Below are positions 1 through 14,500 of a DNA stretch of 64,000 nucleotides, piece by piece. The translations under genes were made by a program, and so were the position numbers. The notes beneath the pieces were generated by a model, which ran no database searches, was not told where the DNA came from, and saw only the letters and a program-made list of their open reading frames with translations. Origin of the DNA: Chrysomallon squamiferum (lineage: Eukaryota > Mollusca > Gastropoda > Neomphalida > Peltospiridae); contig CM022673.1 in assembly GCA_012295275.1 (NCBI GenBank), forward strand, positions 14,120,788-14,184,787, given 5' to 3'. Position 1 is the stretch's first letter; every line of letters begins with the position of its first letter.

Positions 1-363
1 ATGAGTTTTTTAAAAAGTCATTTAAGCGTATTAAGAAGTATATTAATTTGTAGCCTACACGTATCTTTTAAATAAAAATTATGTTCTTTACTTTTCTTAC
101 TGGATATTTTACATGGTATTCAATAAAGGTATTAATAAAGATCAAGCAGACCCTGCTTTAAGAGTGCAATGACTTGTATCTATTATATACAGTTTATTAA
201 AAAAAAAATTATCTCTGTTTATTTTATATTTTAAGTAAAGATGTAGCTTGTCTCCAGAAACCCGGGTCACCTCGGGCCCCAGCTTGAAGTATAAATGGTT
301 CGGTACCTGGATAGTGTAATCTAACCTAAGTGTGTCAGAAAACTGATAGGTAATGATGATGCA
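1..363 (-). other. 3' UTR and downstream flank of gene M1
   Basis: This stretch follows the M1 stop codon on the minus strand and holds no other gene. An AATAAA poly(A) signal lies at about 191-196 read on the minus strand. The same sequence recurs at about 22,900-23,220, where a deletion has turned part of this UTR into coding sequence of gene M2. The first 60 bases match 22,895-22,955, so the duplicated segment extends beyond the left edge of the window. Confidence 0.6.
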
Positions 364-981
364 TCACATGACAAGTAACATGATTGGATGATCACTTGCG
401 TTTTGAGTTTTACCTCTAGTTTCCTGTTCAGTGTTTTGATTTGTTTCATTTTCTGGCACTTGCTTCGTTTCAGTTTCAGTAGGCTGATTTGTTTCAATCT
501 CAGCAGGTTGCTTTGTTTCATTTTCAGGAAGTCGTTTTGTTTCAGCATCTGCGTTAGATCCATCGACAGCTGAATCAGTTGATGCACCAGTGACTGTGCC
601 AGAACTTTCACGTTGAGTACTATTTGACCCTGAGACATTTAAGTCGGTGTCGATAGTTTCTGTTCCTGCGACTGTGCCTGTTTGATTGGTGCCGCCATTA
701 CCAGTTTGTGTGTCGGTTTGAATCGTGACGTCCTTACCAATGAATGTGCCTGCTTGAGCGGTGTAAGCTGTATCTGTGCCTGCTTGTGGTTTGCGGCTAT
801 TACCACCGTTTATGCCTTCATGTGTCGTGTAGCCATTGCCAGGAGCTACTGTTGTTGACACACCGGAACCGATAGCTGGTAATTACAAAATAACAGGATC
901 ACTGTTAGTTTTCATACAAACCTCGATTTTATATTTAATTATCCAAATAAATTCTTATTCTAAATTTTACTTATTTAGCGC

Positions 982-1071
<90 letters not shown>

Positions 1072-1101
1072 AAAAAATCGTTTATTACCCTTTAATCTTT
1101 T

Positions 1102-1174
<73 letters not shown>

Positions 1175-1860
1175 GATTTTCTATCATTCTCTACTTAAAA
1201 ACTTTCATATCTGAAACTTTTCAAAAACAAACGCAAAATAATTCAGGTGATAAAATACAGTATGAAATTCCTGTCTTTCCCGCCATTTCTTTACAATCCC
1301 CTGTTATTTTTATTTTTATTTCTATTTCTATTTTATTTTATTATAAAAATGTTGAGTATTTAGATATGGTTCATGTTACATAATTGTTGAAGGGATATTA
1401 GTTATTCCGCAGAACACTAGTTTCAACAGAAGCTACAACAACGCCAGTATTTGTTGTAGTAGAAGTAAAAGTAATAGCAATAGCAGCAGCAGCAAAAGTA
1501 GTTGTAGCAGTAGCTATTGTTGTTACAGTAGCAGTAATAGTAGAAGTGGCAGCAGTAGTTATTGTAGCAGAAGTAATAGTAATAGAGCACCCTCTGCTGT
1601 AACAGTAGCTATATTTATAATAGTAATAGTAATAATAATTGTAGTATGGTAGTAGAGGTAGTAGTAGTAAAAGTAGTAATACTAGTAATAGTAATAGTGT
1701 AGTAGTAGAATTATTATTATTAGTATTATTAGTAGTAGTAGTAGTAGTAGCAGTAGTAGCAGTAGTAGTAACAGCCGTGTGAAGCAGATAGTAACTTACG
1801 TAACAGTCTACAGACGTTGATCACGCATATAAAACATGTCAGTGACAGAAGTTTTGTCAT
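364..1860 (-). CDS. Gene M1: small secreted Ser/Thr/Glu-rich protein with octapeptide repeats (2 coding exons)
   Basis: Coding exons are 1860-1800 and 875-364, joined in phase 1, giving about 190 residues. The signal-peptide exon has a good acceptor (TTTGTTTCAG) five bases before the ATG and a strong donor (C|GTAAGT). It encodes MTKLLSLTCFICVINVCRLL, a hydrophobic leader. The body exon begins after TAATTACCAG. It is rich in Thr, Gly and Gln and then runs into imperfect octapeptides of the type ETKQPxEN/ETNQPTET (about five copies). Sequons NQT, NVS, NST, NET (twice) and NAS suggest N-glycosylation, and the Ser/Thr content suggests O-glycosylation. Only the leader contains cysteines. The end, HPIMLLVM, is mildly hydrophobic but too short for a clear anchor. 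I do not recognise the family. A role as a mucin-like or matrix protein is inferred from composition only. A paralogue, M2, lies at 23.1-24.3 kb. Confidence 0.75.
979..1163. repeat. (AAT)n, (AAAT)n and (CT)n microsatellites
   Basis: These lie in M1 intron 2: (AAT)n from about 979, then (AAAT)n to about 1075, and (CT)n at 1107-1163. The M2 copy has the same repeats, with different lengths, at 23.54-23.71 kb. Confidence 0.9.
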
Positions 1861-1900
1861 GTTCACTGAAACAAACAAAATAATAATAATAATAATAATA

Positions 1901-1935
<35 letters not shown>

Positions 1936-2069
1936 TAAATAAAGAAATTAATTAATTAATAAAAATAAAATTAATAACAATAATAATAATAATAAACATG
2001 TAATGAACAACATGAAATCTGTAAAACCACATTTGTTAGAGTAGAAATTTATTTATTATCACTAAAATG

Positions 2070-2130
<61 letters not shown>

Positions 2131-2465
2131 AGACAGATGCAGTTGTCAGAGCACACACTTGCCTGCATCTATTACGGTGACTGTTTGTATAATAACGTAA
2201 ATTAATTGCACTGCACACGAATAATTATTAACAGGAATAAAAAATATATAACCATTTGAAAAGTGACATGAGAGATAGAGTTGATGCAACATCGCTGTGT
2301 TTGGGCGGGTTTGTTTCCCATGCTATCACGTGACATAAAGCATTATTCAAGCTGCTTTTTTCGAGCTCTGCTAAGTAATAAATGCGTGTTCTTATCTCTT
2401 CCGAAAGTAAATCAATTATGATGGTGATGATTATGATGATAATGATAATAACAATAATAATGGTG

Positions 2466-2500
<35 letters not shown>
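1430..2500. repeat. Imperfect (GTA)n, (AAT)n and (CA)n low-complexity sequence in M1 introns
   Basis: GTA/GCA triplet repeats run from about 1430 to 1770, AAT repeats at 1880-2000, (CA)n at 2072-2125 and AAT repeats at about 2468-2501. The only non-repetitive islands are the M1 signal exon (1800-1865) and a conserved block at 2270-2400 that contains a CACGTG E-box at about 2325, also present in the M2 copy. No gene is seen apart from M1. Confidence 0.8.
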
Positions 2501-2740
2501 TTTTTAATATGTGTGCATATTTGTGCATATGTTTTTGTGTGTGCATATTTGTGCATATGTGTGTGTGTGTTGTTGTTCTTAAAAATGTTGCCTCGTTTTA
2601 ACGTAAGTATTTAGACAAGGATGTTGATAACAAAATGTGTCAGAAATTTGTTTTACCACAAGATGGGTTACGTCAAGTAAACTAGCAGGTAATTAAACAC
2701 TCAAAAGTAATATCTTCCTTTTCTGTTCTGAAACATGCAC

Positions 2741-2797
<57 letters not shown>

Positions 2798-3026
2798 GTG
2801 TAGTAATAATAGCAACAACACTAATAATAATAATAATAATACAGTAATAATAACAACAACATTAATAATAACCATAATAATAATAATAATAACAATAACA
2901 ATAATTATAATAATAAGTATGTATGTATTTTTTTTTTAAAAGATTTGAATAATCTGTCGTATGTATGTATGTATGTATGTATGTATGTATGTATGTATTT
3001 ACTTTATATATAATTCCACAACTTAC

Positions 3027-3134
3027 CTTAATATCTAGGTTTACATGAAGATGAACAAGTAAGAAAAATGAACAATCTCCAAAAGCTTTTATAGGTAATA
3101 AAGTAAAGACTTTATGTCGTCGTGTATGACCAAT
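3027..3134 (-). promoter_or_regulatory. M1 promoter: CCAAT and TATAAAAG boxes and non-coding first exon
   Basis: On the minus strand an inverted CCAAT box (3129-3134) and a GGTGGGG stretch stand about 40 bases upstream of a TATAAAAG box (about 3086-3093). About 30 bases further a start of transcription is expected near 3055-3060. The resulting short non-coding exon ends at a strong donor, ATTAAG|GTAAGT, with its last base at 3027. The whole arrangement is conserved in the M2 copy at 26.2-26.3 kb, which supports function. Confidence 0.65.
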
Positions 3135-3135
3135 G

Positions 3136-4338
<1,203 letters not shown>

Positions 4339-4396
4339 TTTATTTTTAGAAATTGTATAAAATCCCAAATCTCCTGCTGTACCTACATTCCATTTT
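4339..4396 (-). other. Candidate 3' UTR exon of the giant octapeptide gene (poly(A) signal)
   Basis: On the minus strand the acceptor TTATTTATTTCAG is followed by AAAATGGAATGTAGGTACAG and, about 50 bases on, AATAAA (4339-4344). The same exon recurs at 27,394-27,451 downstream of gene P1 and, in a related form, downstream of every other P gene. It is therefore a family 3' UTR exon. Here the only upstream minus-strand coding exon is the giant exon ending at 5538, about 1.1 kb away; in P1 the distance is about 1.0 kb. Confidence 0.55.
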
Positions 4397-4554
4397 CTGA
4401 AATAAATAAAACAAAAAATTTATATCCTCTACATTTTCTTTAAAAATAATTTACTTTCCCATAAACATAAAAATATATGTAATAATTACTTCTATTATTA
4501 ATCTCTGGAATCATAATTATATTGTTTATTGGTGAACTAGAAATAATGTCAGAA

Positions 4555-4606
4555 CTACAGTAACAACACCTATAGCAATAATAATAACAACGACAACGAC
4601 AACAAC

Positions 4607-4647
<41 letters not shown>

Positions 4648-5530
4648 CAACAATGCCAACAACAACGACAATAACAATAACAATAATAATAATGACAATA
4701 ACAATAATTATAACAATAATAATAATAATAATAACTAGAATAATAGTAACAATACCTATAACAACAATAATAACAAGACCAAGACCTATAATAAGAATAA
4801 CATTTGTAATAACAATAACAACACCTATTATAACAATAACAATAACAACAGCACCTATTACAACAGTAACAACTATAACTATAATAACAATAACAAGTCC
4901 TGTTATACCAACAGCGGCTAAAATAACAAAAACTATATTAACAATAACAGCAACATCTATAATAACAATAATAGAACATCTATAATATCAATAGCAACAA
5001 CACCTAATATTAATAGTAACAACAATACCTAAAATAATAATAAAAACAATAAGACCTATAATGAGAATAACAACTCATTATAACAATAACGACAACATCT
5101 ATATTAACAATAACAACAAAGATATAATAACAAGACCTATAATAACAACACCTATTATAACAATAACATCACCTGTAATAACAATAGCAACACCTATAAT
5201 AACAATAACAAAATATGTTATAATAGCATCATCTATAGCAATAACAACAACTATAATAATAACAATAAAACCTATTATAGCAATACTTATATTACAATAA
5301 CAACAACTCTTATAATAACAATAACACATATATTAACAATAACACATAACGTTAACAACAATAAATAATAAATAACACCATATTAATAATTACAAGTATA
5401 ATAACAATAACAACACTTAATCTTAACAACAATATCTAAAATGACAATAACAACATCTATAATAACAGTATCTATAATGACAATAATAAAAAGAATTTAC
5501 ATAACAATGCCAGTAATGATGCTGCTGCTG
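4555..5530. repeat. Degenerate AAC/AAT-rich low-complexity tract
   Basis: Nearly 1 kb of imperfect AACAAT/ACACCTATAAT repeats, with no stable coding frame. It corresponds to 27.6-28.34 kb in the second copy, where it is intron 2 of gene P1. By analogy it is probably the 3' UTR intron of the giant gene. Confidence 0.8.
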
Positions 5531-5537
5531 CTACTGC

Positions 5538-8500
5538 TCATGATGATGTACCAGGTTTTGCTGTGTCTGCTGCACCAGATATTCCAGTCCCTGATGTAGC
5601 AGATATTACTTTCCCTGATGTACCAGATATTCCTGTGTCAGCTATTCCATACGCTGCTTTGTCAGGTCTACATAACATTACTATCTCTGATGTACCAGAT
5701 ATTCCTGTGTCAGCTATTCCAGATACTGCTTTGTCAGGTCTACATAACATTACTGTCTCTGATGTACCAGATATTCCTGTGTCAGCTATTCCAGATACTG
5801 CTTTCTCAGGTCTACATAACATTACTATCTCTGATGTACCAGATATTACTGTGCCTGCGGTACCAGATGTTGCAGTCCATGATGTGCCAGATATTCCTAT
5901 GTCAGCTATCCCAGATACTTCTGTGTCAGATCTACCTGACATTCCAGTCCCTGATCTATCGGATATTACTGTGTCTCCTGTTCCAGACGTTACGGTCCCT
6001 GATATACCAGATATTCCTGAATCAACAGTACCAGACATTAATGTCCGTGATGTTCCAGATAATCCTGTCCCTGATATACCAGATATTCCAGTGTCTGGTA
6101 CTACAGATAGTCCTATGTCAGGTGTACCTGACATTCCTGTCCCTGATTTTCCAGATATTACAGTGTCCGCTGTACCAGATGTACTAGATATATCTCTGTC
6201 TCCTGCGCCAGATTTTGCTGTCCATGATTTTCCAGATATTTTTATATTAACAGTATCTGATTTTCCTGCCCCTGATGTACCAGATATACCTCTGTCTGCT
6301 GCACCAGACATTCCTGTCTTTGATATGCCAGATATTCCTGTGTCTACAATACCAGATGTTACTGTCCTTGATGTGCCAGATATTCCTGACCCTGATGTAC
6401 CAGATACTCCTCTGTCTGCTGCACCAGATGTTACTGTCCTTGATGCGCCAGATATTCCTGTGTCTGCAGCACCAGATGTTGCTCTCCATGATGTGCCAGA
6501 TACTCTTGTATTAACCGAACCTGATGTTGCTGTTTCTGATATTCCTGAACCGACAGCACCAGATATTCCTTTCCGTGATGTTCGGATATCGGATATTCCT
6601 GTCCCTGATGTGCCGGATATTACAGTCTGAGTTTTACCAGATAATCCTGTTCCAGCTATCCCAGATAGTCCTATGTCAGGTATACCTGACATTGCTCTCC
6701 CCGATGTTCCAGATATTACTGTGTCTGCTGTACCAGATCTTTCTGTCCATGATGTTCCAGATATTCTTGTACTAACGGTATCTGATTTTCCTGTCCCTGA
6801 TGAACCAGATATTCCTCTGTCTGGTGCACCAAATATTCCTGTCCTTGATGTGCCAGACAGTGCTCTGTCTCCTGTACCAGATGTTGCTGTCCATGATGTG
6901 CCAGATATTTTTGTATTAACCATATCTGATGTTTCTGTTCCTGATCTACCTGATATTCCTGAACCAACAGTACCAGATATTACTGTCCGTGATGTTCCAG
7001 ATATTCCTGTCCGTGATGTATCCGATATTACTGTCCCTGACATGCCAGAGATTCTCGTGTCAACAGTACCAGATATTACTGTGTCTGTTCCTCCAGGTAT
7101 TCCAGTCCCTGTTGTGTCAGATATTACTTTACCGGATATACCAGATACTCCTGTGTCAGCTGAACCAGATACTCCTGTGCCCGCTATCCCAGATAGTCCT
7201 ATGTCAGGTGTACCCGACATTCCTCTCCCCGATGTTCCAGATATTACTGTGTCTGCTGTACCAGATCTTTCTGTCCATGATGTTCCAGATATTCTTGTAC
7301 CAACGGTATCTGATTTTCCTGTCCCTGGTGAACCAGATATTCCTGTGTCTGCTGCACCAGATATTCCTGTCCTTGATGTGCCAGATATTCCAGTATCTGC
7401 TGTACCAGATGTTGCTGTCCATGATATGCCAGATGTCCTTGTTTTAACCGTATCTGATGTTTCTGTTCCTGATCTACCTGATATTCCTGGACCAACAGTA
7501 CCAGATATTACTGTCCGTGATGTTCCAGATATTGCTGTCCGTGAAGTTTCCGATATTCCTGTCCCTGATATGCCAGAGATTCCCGTATCAACAGTACCAG
7601 ATATTACTGTGTCTGTTCCTCCAGGTATTCCAGTCCCTGTTGTGTCAGATATTACTTTACCTGATATCCCAGATACTCCTGTGTCAGCTGTACCAGATAC
7701 TCCTGTGCCAGCTGTCCCAGATAGTCCTATGTCAGGTGTACCTGACATTCCTCTCCCCGATGTTCCAGATATTATTGTGTCTGCTGTACCAGATCTTTCT
7801 GTCCATGATGTTCCAGATATTCTTGTACTAACGGTATCTGATTTTCCTGTCCCTGATGAACCAGATATTCCTGTATCTGCTGCACCAGATATTCCTGTCC
7901 TTGATGTACCAGATATTCCCGTGTCTGCTGTACCAGATGTTGCTGTCCATGATGTTTCAGACATTCCTCTGCCTGATATGCCAGTGGCTCCTGTGTCTCC
8001 TTCTTGAGGTGTCCTAGTCCCTGATGTAACAGATATTACTTTACGTGATATACCAGATACTCCTGTGTCAGTTGTACCAGATACTCCTGTGTCAGCTGTA
8101 CCAGATACTCCTGTGCCCGCTATCCCAGATAGTCCTATGTCAGCTGAACCCGACATTCCTCTCCCCGATGTTCCAGATATTACTGTGTCTGCTGTACCAG
8201 TTCTTTCTGTCCATGATGTTCCAGATATTCTTGTACCAACGGTATCTGATTTTCCTGTCCCTGGTGAACCAGATATTCCTGGGTCTGCTGCACCAGATAT
8301 TCCTGTCCTTGATGTACCAGATATTCCCGTGTCTGCTGTACCAGATGTTGCTGTCCATGATATGCCAGATGTTCTTGTTTTAACCGTATCTGATGTTTCT
8401 GTTCCTGATCTACCTGATATTCCAGAACCAACAGTACCAGATATTACTGTCCGTGATGTTTCAGACATTCCTCTGCCTGATATGCCAGTTGCTCCTGTGT

Positions 8501-11500
8501 CTCCTTCTTGAGGTGTTCTAGTCTCTGATGTAACAGATATTACTTTACGTGATATACCAGATACTCCTGTGTCAGCTGTACCAGATACTCCTGTGTCAGC
8601 TGTACCAGATACTCCTGTGTCAGCTGTACCAGATACTCCTGTGCCCGCTATCCCAGATAGTCCTATGTCAGCTGAACCCGACATTCCTCTCCCCGATGTT
8701 CCAGATATTACTGTGTCTGCTGTACCAGTTCTTTCTGTCCATGATGTTCCAGATATTCTTGTACCAACGGTATCTGATTTTCCTGTCCCTGGTGAACCAG
8801 ATATTCCTGGGTCTGCTGCACCAGATATTCCTGTCCTTGATGTACCAGATATTCCCGTGTCTGCTGTACCAGATGTTGCTGTCCATGATATGCCAGATGT
8901 TTTTGTTTTAACCGTATCTGATGTTTCTGTTCCTGATCTACCTGATATTCCAGAACCAACAGTACCAGATATTACTGTCCGTGATGTTTCAGACATTCCT
9001 CTGCCTGATATGCCAGTTGCTCCTGTGTCTCCTTCTTGAGGTGTTCTAGTCTCTGATGTAACAGATATTACTTTACCGGATATACCAGATACTCCTGTGT
9101 CAGCTGTACCAGATACTCCTGTGTCAGCTGTACCAGATACTCCTGTGCCCGCTATCCCAGATAGTCCTATGTCAGCTGAACCCGACATTCCTCTCCCCGA
9201 TGTTCCAGATATTACTGTGTCTGCTGTACCAGTTCTTTCTGTCCATGATGTTCCAGATATTCTTGTACCAACGGTATCTGATTTTCCTGTCCCTGGTGAA
9301 CCAGATATTCCTGGGTCTGCTGCACCAGATATTCCTGTCCTTGATGTACCAGATATTCCCGTGTCTGCTGTACCAGATGTTGCTGTCCATGATATGCCAG
9401 ATGTTCTTGTTTTAACCGTATCTGATGTTTCTGTTCCTGATCTACCTGATATTCCTGAACCAACAGTACCAGATATTACTTTCCGTGATGTTTCAGACAT
9501 TCCTCTGCCTGATATGCCAGTTGCTCCTGTGTCTCCTTCTTGAGGTGTTCTAGTCTCTGATGTAACAGATATTACTTTACGTGATATACCAGATACTCTT
9601 GTGTCAGCTGTACCAGATACTCCTGTATCAGCTGTACCAGATACTCCTGTGCCCGCTATCCCAGATAGTCCTATGTCAGGTGTACCTCTCCCCCCCGATG
9701 TTCCAGATATTACTGTGTCTGCTGTACCAGCTCTTTCTGTCCATGATGTTCCAGATATTCTTGTACCAACGGTATCTGATTTTCCTGTCCCTGGTGAACC
9801 AGATATTCCTGTGTCTGCTGCACCAGATATTCCTGTTCTTGATGTACCAGATATTCCCGTGTCTGCTGTACCAGATGTTGCTGTCCATGATATGCCAGAT
9901 GTTCTTGTTTTAACCGTATCTGATGTTTCTGTTCCTGATCTACCTGATATTCCAGAACCAACAGTACCAGATATTACTGTCCGTGATGTTCCAGATATTC
10001 CTGTCCGTGATGTATCCGATATTCCTGTCCCTGATATGCCAGAGATTCCCGTATCAACAGTACCAGATATTACTGTGTCTGTTCCTCCAGGTATTCCAGT
10101 CCCTGTTGTGTCAGATATTACTTTACCTGATATCCCAGATACTCCTGTGTCAGCTGTACCAGATACTCCTGTGCCAGCTGTCCCAGATAGTCCTATGTCA
10201 GGTGTACCTGACATTCCTCTCCCCGATGTTCCAGATATTATTGTGTCTGCTGTACCAGATCTTTCTGTCCATGATGTTCCAGATATTCTTGTACTAACGG
10301 TATCTGATTTTCCTGTCCCTGATGAACCAGATATTCCTGTGTCTGCTGCACCAGATATTCCTGTCCTTGATGTACCAGATATTCCCGTGTCTGCTGTACC
10401 AGATGTTGCTGTCCATGATGTTTCAGACATTCCTCTGCCTGATATGCCAGTGGCTCCTGTGTCTCCTTCTTGAGGTGTTCTAGTCTCTGATGTAACAGAT
10501 ATTACTTTACCGGATGTACCAGATACTCCTGTGTCAGCTATACCAGATACTCCTGTGCCCGCTATCCCAGATAGTCCTATGCCAGGTGTACCTCTCCCCG
10601 ATGTTCCAGATATTACTGTGTCTGCTGTACCAGATCTTTCTGTCCATGATGTTCCAGATATTCTTGTACCAACGGTATCTGATTTTCCTATCCCTGATGA
10701 ACCAGATATTCCTGTGTCTGGTGCACCAGATATTCCTGTCCGTGATGTGCCAGATATTCCCGTGTCTGCTGTACCAGATGTCGCTGTCCATGATGTGCTA
10801 GATGTTCTTGTTTTAACCGTATCTGATGTTTCTGTTCCCGATCTACCTGATATTCCTGAACCAACAGTGCCAGATATTACTGTCCGTGATGTTTCAGACA
10901 TTCCTCTGCCTGATATGCCAGTTGCTCCTGTGTCTCCTTCTTGAGGTGCTCTAGTCTCTGATGTAACAGATATTACTTTACCGGATATACCAGATACTCC
11001 TGTGTCAGCTGTACCAGATACTCCTGTGCCCGCTATCCCAGATAGTCCTATGTCAGGTGTACCCGACATTCCTCTCCCCAATATTCCAGATATTACTGTG
11101 TCTGCTGTACCAGATCTTTCTGTCCATGATGTTCCAGATATTCTTGTACCAACGGTATCTGATTTTCCTGTCCCTGGTGAACCAGATATTCCTGTGTCTG
11201 CTGCACCAGATATTCCTGTTCTTGATGTACCAGATATTCCCGTGTCTGCTGTACCAGATGTTGCTGTCCATGATATGCCAGATGTTCTTGTTTTAACCGT
11301 ATCTGATGTTTCTGTTCCTGATCTACCTGATATTCCTGAACCAACAGTACCAGATATTACTGTCCGTGATGTTCCAGATATTCCTGTCCGTGATGTATCC
11401 GATATTCCTGTCCCTGATATGCCAGAGATTCCCGTATCAACAGTACCAGATATATCTGTGTCTAGTCCTCCAGGTATTCCAGTCCCTGTTGTGTCAGATA

Positions 11501-14500
11501 TTACTTTACCTGATATCCCAGATACTCCTGTGTCAGCTGTACCAAATACTCCTGTGCCAGCTGTCCCAGATAGTCCTATGTCAGGTGTACCTGACATTCC
11601 TCTCCCCGATGTTCCAGATAGTATTGTGTCTGCTGTACCAGATCTTTCTGTCCATGATGTTCCAGATATTCTTGTACTAACGGTATCTGATTTTCCTGTC
11701 CCTGATGAACCAGATATTCCTGTATCTGCTGCACCAGATATTCCTGTCCTTGATGTACCAGATATTCCCGTGTCTGCTGTACCAGATGTTGCTGTCCATG
11801 ATGTTTCAGACATTCCTCTGCCTGATATGCCAGTGGCTCCTGTGTCTCCTTCTTGAGGTGTCCTAGTCCCTGCTGTAACAGATATTACTTTACGTGATAT
11901 ACCAGATACTCCTGTGTCAGCTGTACCAGATACTCCTGTGTCAGCTGTACCAGATACTCCTGTGCCCGCTATCCCAGATAGTCCTATGTCAGCTGAACCC
12001 GACATTCCTCTCCCCGATGTTCCAGATATTACTGTGTCTGCTGTACCAGTTCTTTCTGTCCATGATGTTCCAGATATTCTTGTACCAACGGTATCTGATT
12101 TTCCTGTCCCTGGTGAACCAGATATTCCTGGGTCTGCTGCACCAGATATTCCTGTCCTTGATGTACCAGATATTCCCGTGTCTGCTGTACCAGATGTTGC
12201 TGTCCATGATATGCCAGATGTTCTTGTTTTAACCGTATCTGATGTTTCTGTTCCTGATCTACCTGATATTCCTGAACCAACAGTACCAGATATTACTTTC
12301 CGTGATGTTTCAGACATTCCTCTGCCTGATATGCCAGTTGCTCCTGTGTCTCCTTCTTGAGGTGTTCTAGTCTCTGATGTAACAGATATTACTTTACGTG
12401 ATATACCAGATACTCCTGTGTCAGCTGTACCAGATACTCCTGTATCAGCTGTACCAGATACTCCTGTGCCCGCTATCCCAGATAGTCCTATGTCAGGTGT
12501 ACCTCTCCCCGATGTTCCAGATATTACTGTGTCTGCTGTACCAGCTCTTTCTGTCCATGATGTTCCAGATATTCTTGTACCAACGGTATCTGATTTTCCT
12601 GTCCCTGGTGAACCAGATATTCCTGTGTCTGCTGCACCAGATATTCCTGTTCTTGATGTACCAGATATTCCCGTGTCTGCTGTACCAGATGTTGCTGTCC
12701 ATGATATGCCAGATGTTCTTGTTTTAACCGTATCTGATGTTTCTGTTCCTGATCTACCTGATATTCCAGAACCAACAGTACCAGATATTACTGTCCGTGA
12801 TGTTCCAGATATTCCTGTCCGTGATGTATCCGATATTCCTGTCCCTGATATGCCAGAGATTCCCGTATCAACAGTACCAGATATTACTGTGTCTAGTCCT
12901 CCAGGTATTCCAGTCCCTGTTGTGTCAGATATTACTTTACCTGATATCCCAGATACTCCTGTGTCAGCTGTACCAGATACTCCTGTGCCAGCTGTCCCAG
13001 ATAGTCCTATGTCAGGTGTACCTGACATTCCTCTCCCCGATGTTCCAGATATTATTGTGTCTGCTGTACCAGATCTTTCTGTCCATGATGTTCCAGATAT
13101 TCTTGTACTAACGGTATCTGATTTTCCTGTCCCTGATGAACCAGATATTCCTGTGTCTGCTGCACCAGATATTCCTGTCCTTGATGTACCAGATATTCCC
13201 CTGTCTGCTGTACCAGATGTTGCTGTCCATGATGTTTCAGACATTCCTCTGCCTGATATGCCAGTGGCTCCTGTGTCTCCTTCTTGAGGTGTTCTAGTCT
13301 CTGATGTAACAGATATTACTTTACCGGATGTACCAGATACTCCTGTGTCAGCTATACCAGATACTCCTGTGCCCGCTATCCCAGATAGTCCTATGTCAGG
13401 TGTACCTCTCCCCGATGTTCCAGATATTACTGTGTCTGCTGTACCAGATCTTTCTGTCCATGATGTTCCAGATATTCTTGTACCAACGGTATCTGATTTT
13501 CCTGTCCCTGATGAACCAGATATTCCTGTGTCTGGTGCACCAGATATTCCTGTTCTTGATGTACCAGATATTCCCGTGTCTGCTGTACCAGATGTTGCTG
13601 TCCATGATATGCCAGATGTTCTTGTTTTAACCGTATCTGATGTTTCTGTTCGTGATCTACCTGATATTCCAGAACCAACAGTACCAGATATTACTGTCCG
13701 TGATGTTTCAGACATTCCTCTGCCTGATATGCCAGTTGCTCCTGTGTCTCCTTCTTGAGGTGTTCTAGTCTCTGATGTAACAGATATTACTTTACGTGAT
13801 ATACCAGATACTCCTGTGTCAGCTGTACCAGATACTCCTGTGTCAGATACTCCTGTGCCCGCTATCTCAGATAGTCCTATGTCAGGTGAACCCGACATTC
13901 CTCTCCCCGATGTTCCAGATATTACTGTGTCTGCTGTACCAGTTCTTTCTGTCCATGATGTTCCAGATATTCTTGTACCAACGGTATCTGATTTTCCTGT
14001 CCCTGGTGAACCAGATATTCCTGGGTCTGCTGCACCAGATATTCCTGTCCTTGATGTACCAGATATTCCCGTGTCTGCTGTACCAGATGTTGCTGTCCAT
14101 GATATGCCAGATGTTCTTGTTTTAACCGTATCTGATCTTTCTGTTCCTGATCTACCTGATATTCCTGAACCAACAGTACCAGATATTACTTTCCGTGATG
14201 TTTCAGACATTCCTCTGCCTGATATGCCAGTTGCTCCTGTGTCTCCTTCTTGAGGTGTTCTAGTCTCTGATGTAACAGATATTACTTTACGTGATATACC
14301 AGATACTCCTGTGTCAGCTGTACCAGATACTCCTGTGTCAGCTGTACCAGATACTCCTGTGCCCGCTATCCCAGATAGTCCTTTGTCAGGTGTACCTCTG
14401 CCCGATGTTCCAGATATTACTGTGTCTGCTGTACCAGATCTTTCTGTCCATGATGTTCCAGATATTCTTGTACCAACGGTATCTGATTTTCCTGTCCCTG

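Noticed and set aside
321-638. Lys/Gln-rich minus-strand frame MSQGQIVLNVKVLAQ
   Set aside because: Out-of-frame shadow of the M1 body exon.
6673-8007. Plus-strand proline-rich frames (PDIPVSAVPDT) across 5.5-22 kb
   Set aside because: Antisense shadows of the 24-bp repeat, cut by a recurrent stop in nearly every block; no start or splice context.
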